Assembly: GCA_036274645.1 (NCBI GenBank)
Contig: DASUFH010000206.1
Location: 1-6,750 of the forward strand
Length of the DNA stretch: 6,750 nt
Source: DASUFH01 sp036274645
Lineage (GTDB): Bacteria > Acidobacteriota > Terriglobia > 20CM-2-55-15
Direction of reading: 5' to 3'
The notes under the pieces were generated by a model. That model had not been told where the DNA came from and ran no database searches. It saw only the letters and a program-made list of their open reading frames with translations. The position numbers were made by a program, and so were the translations under genes. Of this stretch, positions 5,643 to 6,750 are shown piece after piece (position 1 is the stretch's first letter; every line of letters begins with the position of its first letter).

Positions 5643-5673
5643 GAAAACGGGGGGAGATGTCTCCCCGGTTTTC
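5643..5673. terminator. Second terminator-like hairpin, works in both directions
   Basis: GAAAAC (5643-5648) and GTTTTC (5668-5673) flank GGGGAGA-TG-TCTCCCC (5651-5666), with a small internal mismatch between the two parts. Both strands have A-run, GC stem, T-run order, the layout of a bidirectional terminator. On the minus strand it would back up the hairpin at 5752-5769 and insulate the riboswitch-controlled gene from upstream transcription. Confidence 0.5.
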
Positions 5674-5751
5674 ATTGTCCATTGCCTGTTATAGATTGTC
5701 CGATGAGCGTCCATTTCACAATCGATAACAGGCAATGGACAATGGAAAACC

Positions 5752-5769
5752 GGGGGGATTACTCCCCCC
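5752..5769 (-). terminator. Intrinsic terminator of the dienelactone hydrolase gene
   Basis: On the minus strand, 10 bases past the hydrolase stop codon, GGGGGGA pairs with UCCCCCC around a GUAA loop, and the stem is followed by GGUUUUCC. The short U-tract is weak, but the position and the all-GC stem fit a terminator. It forms the right end of the composite palindrome. Confidence 0.6.
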
Positions 5770-5779
5770 TTTCATTTCC

Positions 5780-6637
5780 CTACGCGAGAGCTTTTGCGTA
5801 CAACGCGAGCAACCGGCTCCACGCCTTTTCGGCCTGCTCCTCGTTGTAGACTGTCGTATCCGGAGGGCACCAGCCGTGCTGGGCGCCGGCGTAAACCTCG
5901 ACTTCGGCTTCCAGCTTCGCGGCCGCAAACGTTTCCTTCAGCGTCGTCTTGTCCGTGGGCGCGCGCGAGTCGTCGTTGGCGGCGATCGCGATCAGAAACT
6001 GGGCTTTGGTCTTGGCCGCCTGTAAATGCGGGCTGCTGGCGCCCTGGGCGACAAGGTTGGCGCCATGGAATGAGGCTGCGGCTCCGACACGATCGGACGC
6101 GGCTGCCGTACGCAACGCGATCGGGCCGCCCATGCAATAGCCCTGTGTGCCCATTTTCCGGTTTTTAGCGACGGACGCCTGCTGGTCGAGCCACGCGGTG
6201 AATGCTTTTGCGTCGGTCATGTGCGTGGTTTCGTTGAGCGCCTGCATGAGCGGGAACAGGCCCTGCATCGGCGTTGACGCGCCCTGCGCCGCCGTCGGCG
6301 CCTTCTGCACGCGGTAGAACGGATTGACCACAAGCACGCTGTACCCCGATTCGGCCAGGCGCTTGCCCATCTTCTGGAACGCCGGACGCAGACCGAAGAT
6401 ATCCGGCCAGACGAGGACGCCGGGCGCGGTACCGCTGGCCGGGTGCACGAAGTAGGCGTCGGCGTTGCCGTCCGGTGTCTTGATGGTGACTTCCGATTCG
6501 GTTACGGCCACAGGATTCTTCACCTGCGGCAGCATCATCATGAAACCCGCTCCCAGCATCGCGCCGAACTGGCGGCGATTCACCTTGCCCTGGGCCTCAT
6601 ACTCGATCCGGTCTTGTTCAGTATGTTGATCGCACAT
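5780..6637 (-). CDS. Tat-exported dienelactone hydrolase-family protein
   Basis: Alpha/beta hydrolase of 285 residues. The N-terminus carries a twin-arginine signal (N-R21-R22-Q-F, then a Gly/Ala/Met-rich core to about 36), so it would be exported folded. The mature part shows the DLH signature: VLVWPDIFGLR (74-84), where the family usually has HEIFG; the nucleophile elbow G-Y-C168-M-G-G; an acidic pair N-D222-D223 for the triad Asp; and GAQHGW with His254. Cys as nucleophile separates DLH from Ser esterases. The natural substrate is unknown: enol-lactones in chlorocatechol breakdown are the classic case, but most exported relatives are uncharacterised. Start: ATG 6637 has a near-perfect AAGGAGG four bases upstream (6648-6642). 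The frame stays open to 6748, but that extension contains promoter-like sequence and no ribosome site. Asp79 replaces the usual Glu that restrains the Cys. Confidence 0.93.
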   Translation of the reverse strand: MCDQHTEQDRIEYEAQGKVNRRQFGAMLGAGFMMMLPQVKNPVAVTESEVTIKTPDGNADAYFVHPASGTAPGVLVWPDIFGLRPAFQKMGKRLAESGYSVLVVNPFYRVQKAPTAAQGASTPMQGLFPLMQALNETTHMTDAKAFTAWLDQQASVAKNRKMGTQGYCMGGPIALRTAAASDRVGAAASFHGANLVAQGASSPHLQAAKTKAQFLIAIAANDDSRAPTDKTTLKETFAAAKLEAEVEVYAGAQHGWCPPDTTVYNEEQAEKAWSRLLALYAKALA

Positions 6638-6663
6638 ATCGCCTCCTTCATTTAGAACCAAGT

Positions 6664-6680
6664 CGCGTGCCGCGCACGCG
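6664..6680. promoter_or_regulatory. GC-rich 7-bp hairpin/dyad in the hydrolase leader
   Basis: CGCGTGC (6664-6670) and GCACGCG (6674-6680) are perfect complements around CGC, 27 bases upstream of the hydrolase ATG. A plausible -10-like hexamer TAGAAT lies just beyond it (6692-6687, minus strand) without a good -35. The dyad may be an operator over the transcription start or a leader hairpin. Confidence 0.3.
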
Positions 6681-6706
6681 CGCGACATTCTATATCGATC
6701 CGGGGC

Positions 6707-6730
6707 GGGAATAAGGGAATTAGGGACAGA
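6707..6730. repeat. Three imperfect 8-bp tandem repeats
   Basis: GGGAATAA, GGGAATTA and GGGACAGA follow one another directly, upstream of the hydrolase promoter area. The last two read together as ATTAGGGACAG, a string that I recall being common in intergenic repeats of several bacteria. The window ends 20 bases further on, so its context cannot be judged. Confidence 0.35.
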
Positions 6731-6750
6731 GAGGAATTTCGCCGGCAAAC

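Larger units (their letters stand above)
5643..5773. repeat. Composite palindromic element (MITE- or REPIN-like), about 130 bp
   Basis: The left arm (5663-5699, 37 nt) and right arm (5718-5755, 38 nt) are inverted copies with one mismatch and one single-base gap, around an 18-base loop. The arms read outward from the loop as ACAATC, ATAACAGG, CAATGGACAATGG, AAAACCGGGG. Outside them lie two G/C hairpins, 5651-5666 and 5752-5769. The extreme ends GGGGGGAG (5649-5656) and CTCCCCCC (5762-5769) form 8-bp terminal inverted repeats, extendable by GAAA/TTTC. No transposase frame is inside. This nested symmetry suggests a non-autonomous repeat, or a very strong double terminator. No clear target-site duplication is visible. 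Confidence 0.7.

Noticed and set aside
5643..5773. CRISPR array
   Set aside because: The repeats are inverted, not regularly spaced direct repeats, and no cas gene is present.
6638..6748. Upstream extension of the hydrolase frame to an ATG at 6748
   Set aside because: It would put 37 residues before an excellent AAGGAGG/ATG start, bury the Tat signal, and cover the likely promoter.

Overview
The window (about 60% G+C, no rRNA or tRNA genes) looks like chromosomal DNA of a free-living, GC-rich, Gram-negative bacterium. A lipoprotein-type nitrate-family binding protein, a Tat-exported hydrolase, a cobalamin riboswitch and a membrane protein carrying a carboxypeptidase-regulatory-like domain together suggest Acidobacteriota or a similar lineage. 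That placement is inferred from gene style, not from a marker gene.

Layout. (1) 94-2588, minus strand: a two-gene operon for a nitrate/bicarbonate/sulfonate-family ABC importer, a lipoprotein binding protein (NrtA-like) followed by a permease (NrtB-like) with a TGATG stop/start overlap. The ATPase is expected beyond the left edge; bases 1-93 hold only a compact repeat/palindrome. (2) 2589-3177: a divergent control region with a candidate minus-strand promoter, a leader dyad next to the binding-protein ribosome site, a paired 11-bp direct repeat, and a plus-strand promoter with a perfect TTGACA box. (3) 3178-4622, plus strand: two consecutive membrane proteins sharing one four-helix fold (DUF6644-like). 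The second carries a signal peptide and an added beta-sandwich domain. (4) 4623-4725: a convergent gap with a perfect 12-bp inverted repeat. (5) 4726-5504, minus strand: a PduO-type cob(I)alamin adenosyltransferase under a compact cobalamin riboswitch. Its ribosome binding site lies in a perfect 7-bp hairpin, so control is probably translational. (6) 5643-5773: a striking composite palindrome of about 130 bp (37/38-nt arms, one mismatch and one gap, bracketed by two G/C hairpins). (7) 5780-6637, minus strand: a Tat-exported dienelactone hydrolase-family protein whose terminator appears to be part of that palindrome.

The units look independent: ion uptake, an uncharacterised membrane pair, vitamin B12 cofactor activation with feedback by the vitamin itself, and an exported hydrolase. 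The best candidates for something undescribed are the tandem membrane pair with its fused domain, the riboswitch expression platform with two competing anti-Shine-Dalgarno copies, the adenosyltransferase with an altered N-terminal motif, and the composite palindrome. All calls rest on reading the sequence; no database search was run.
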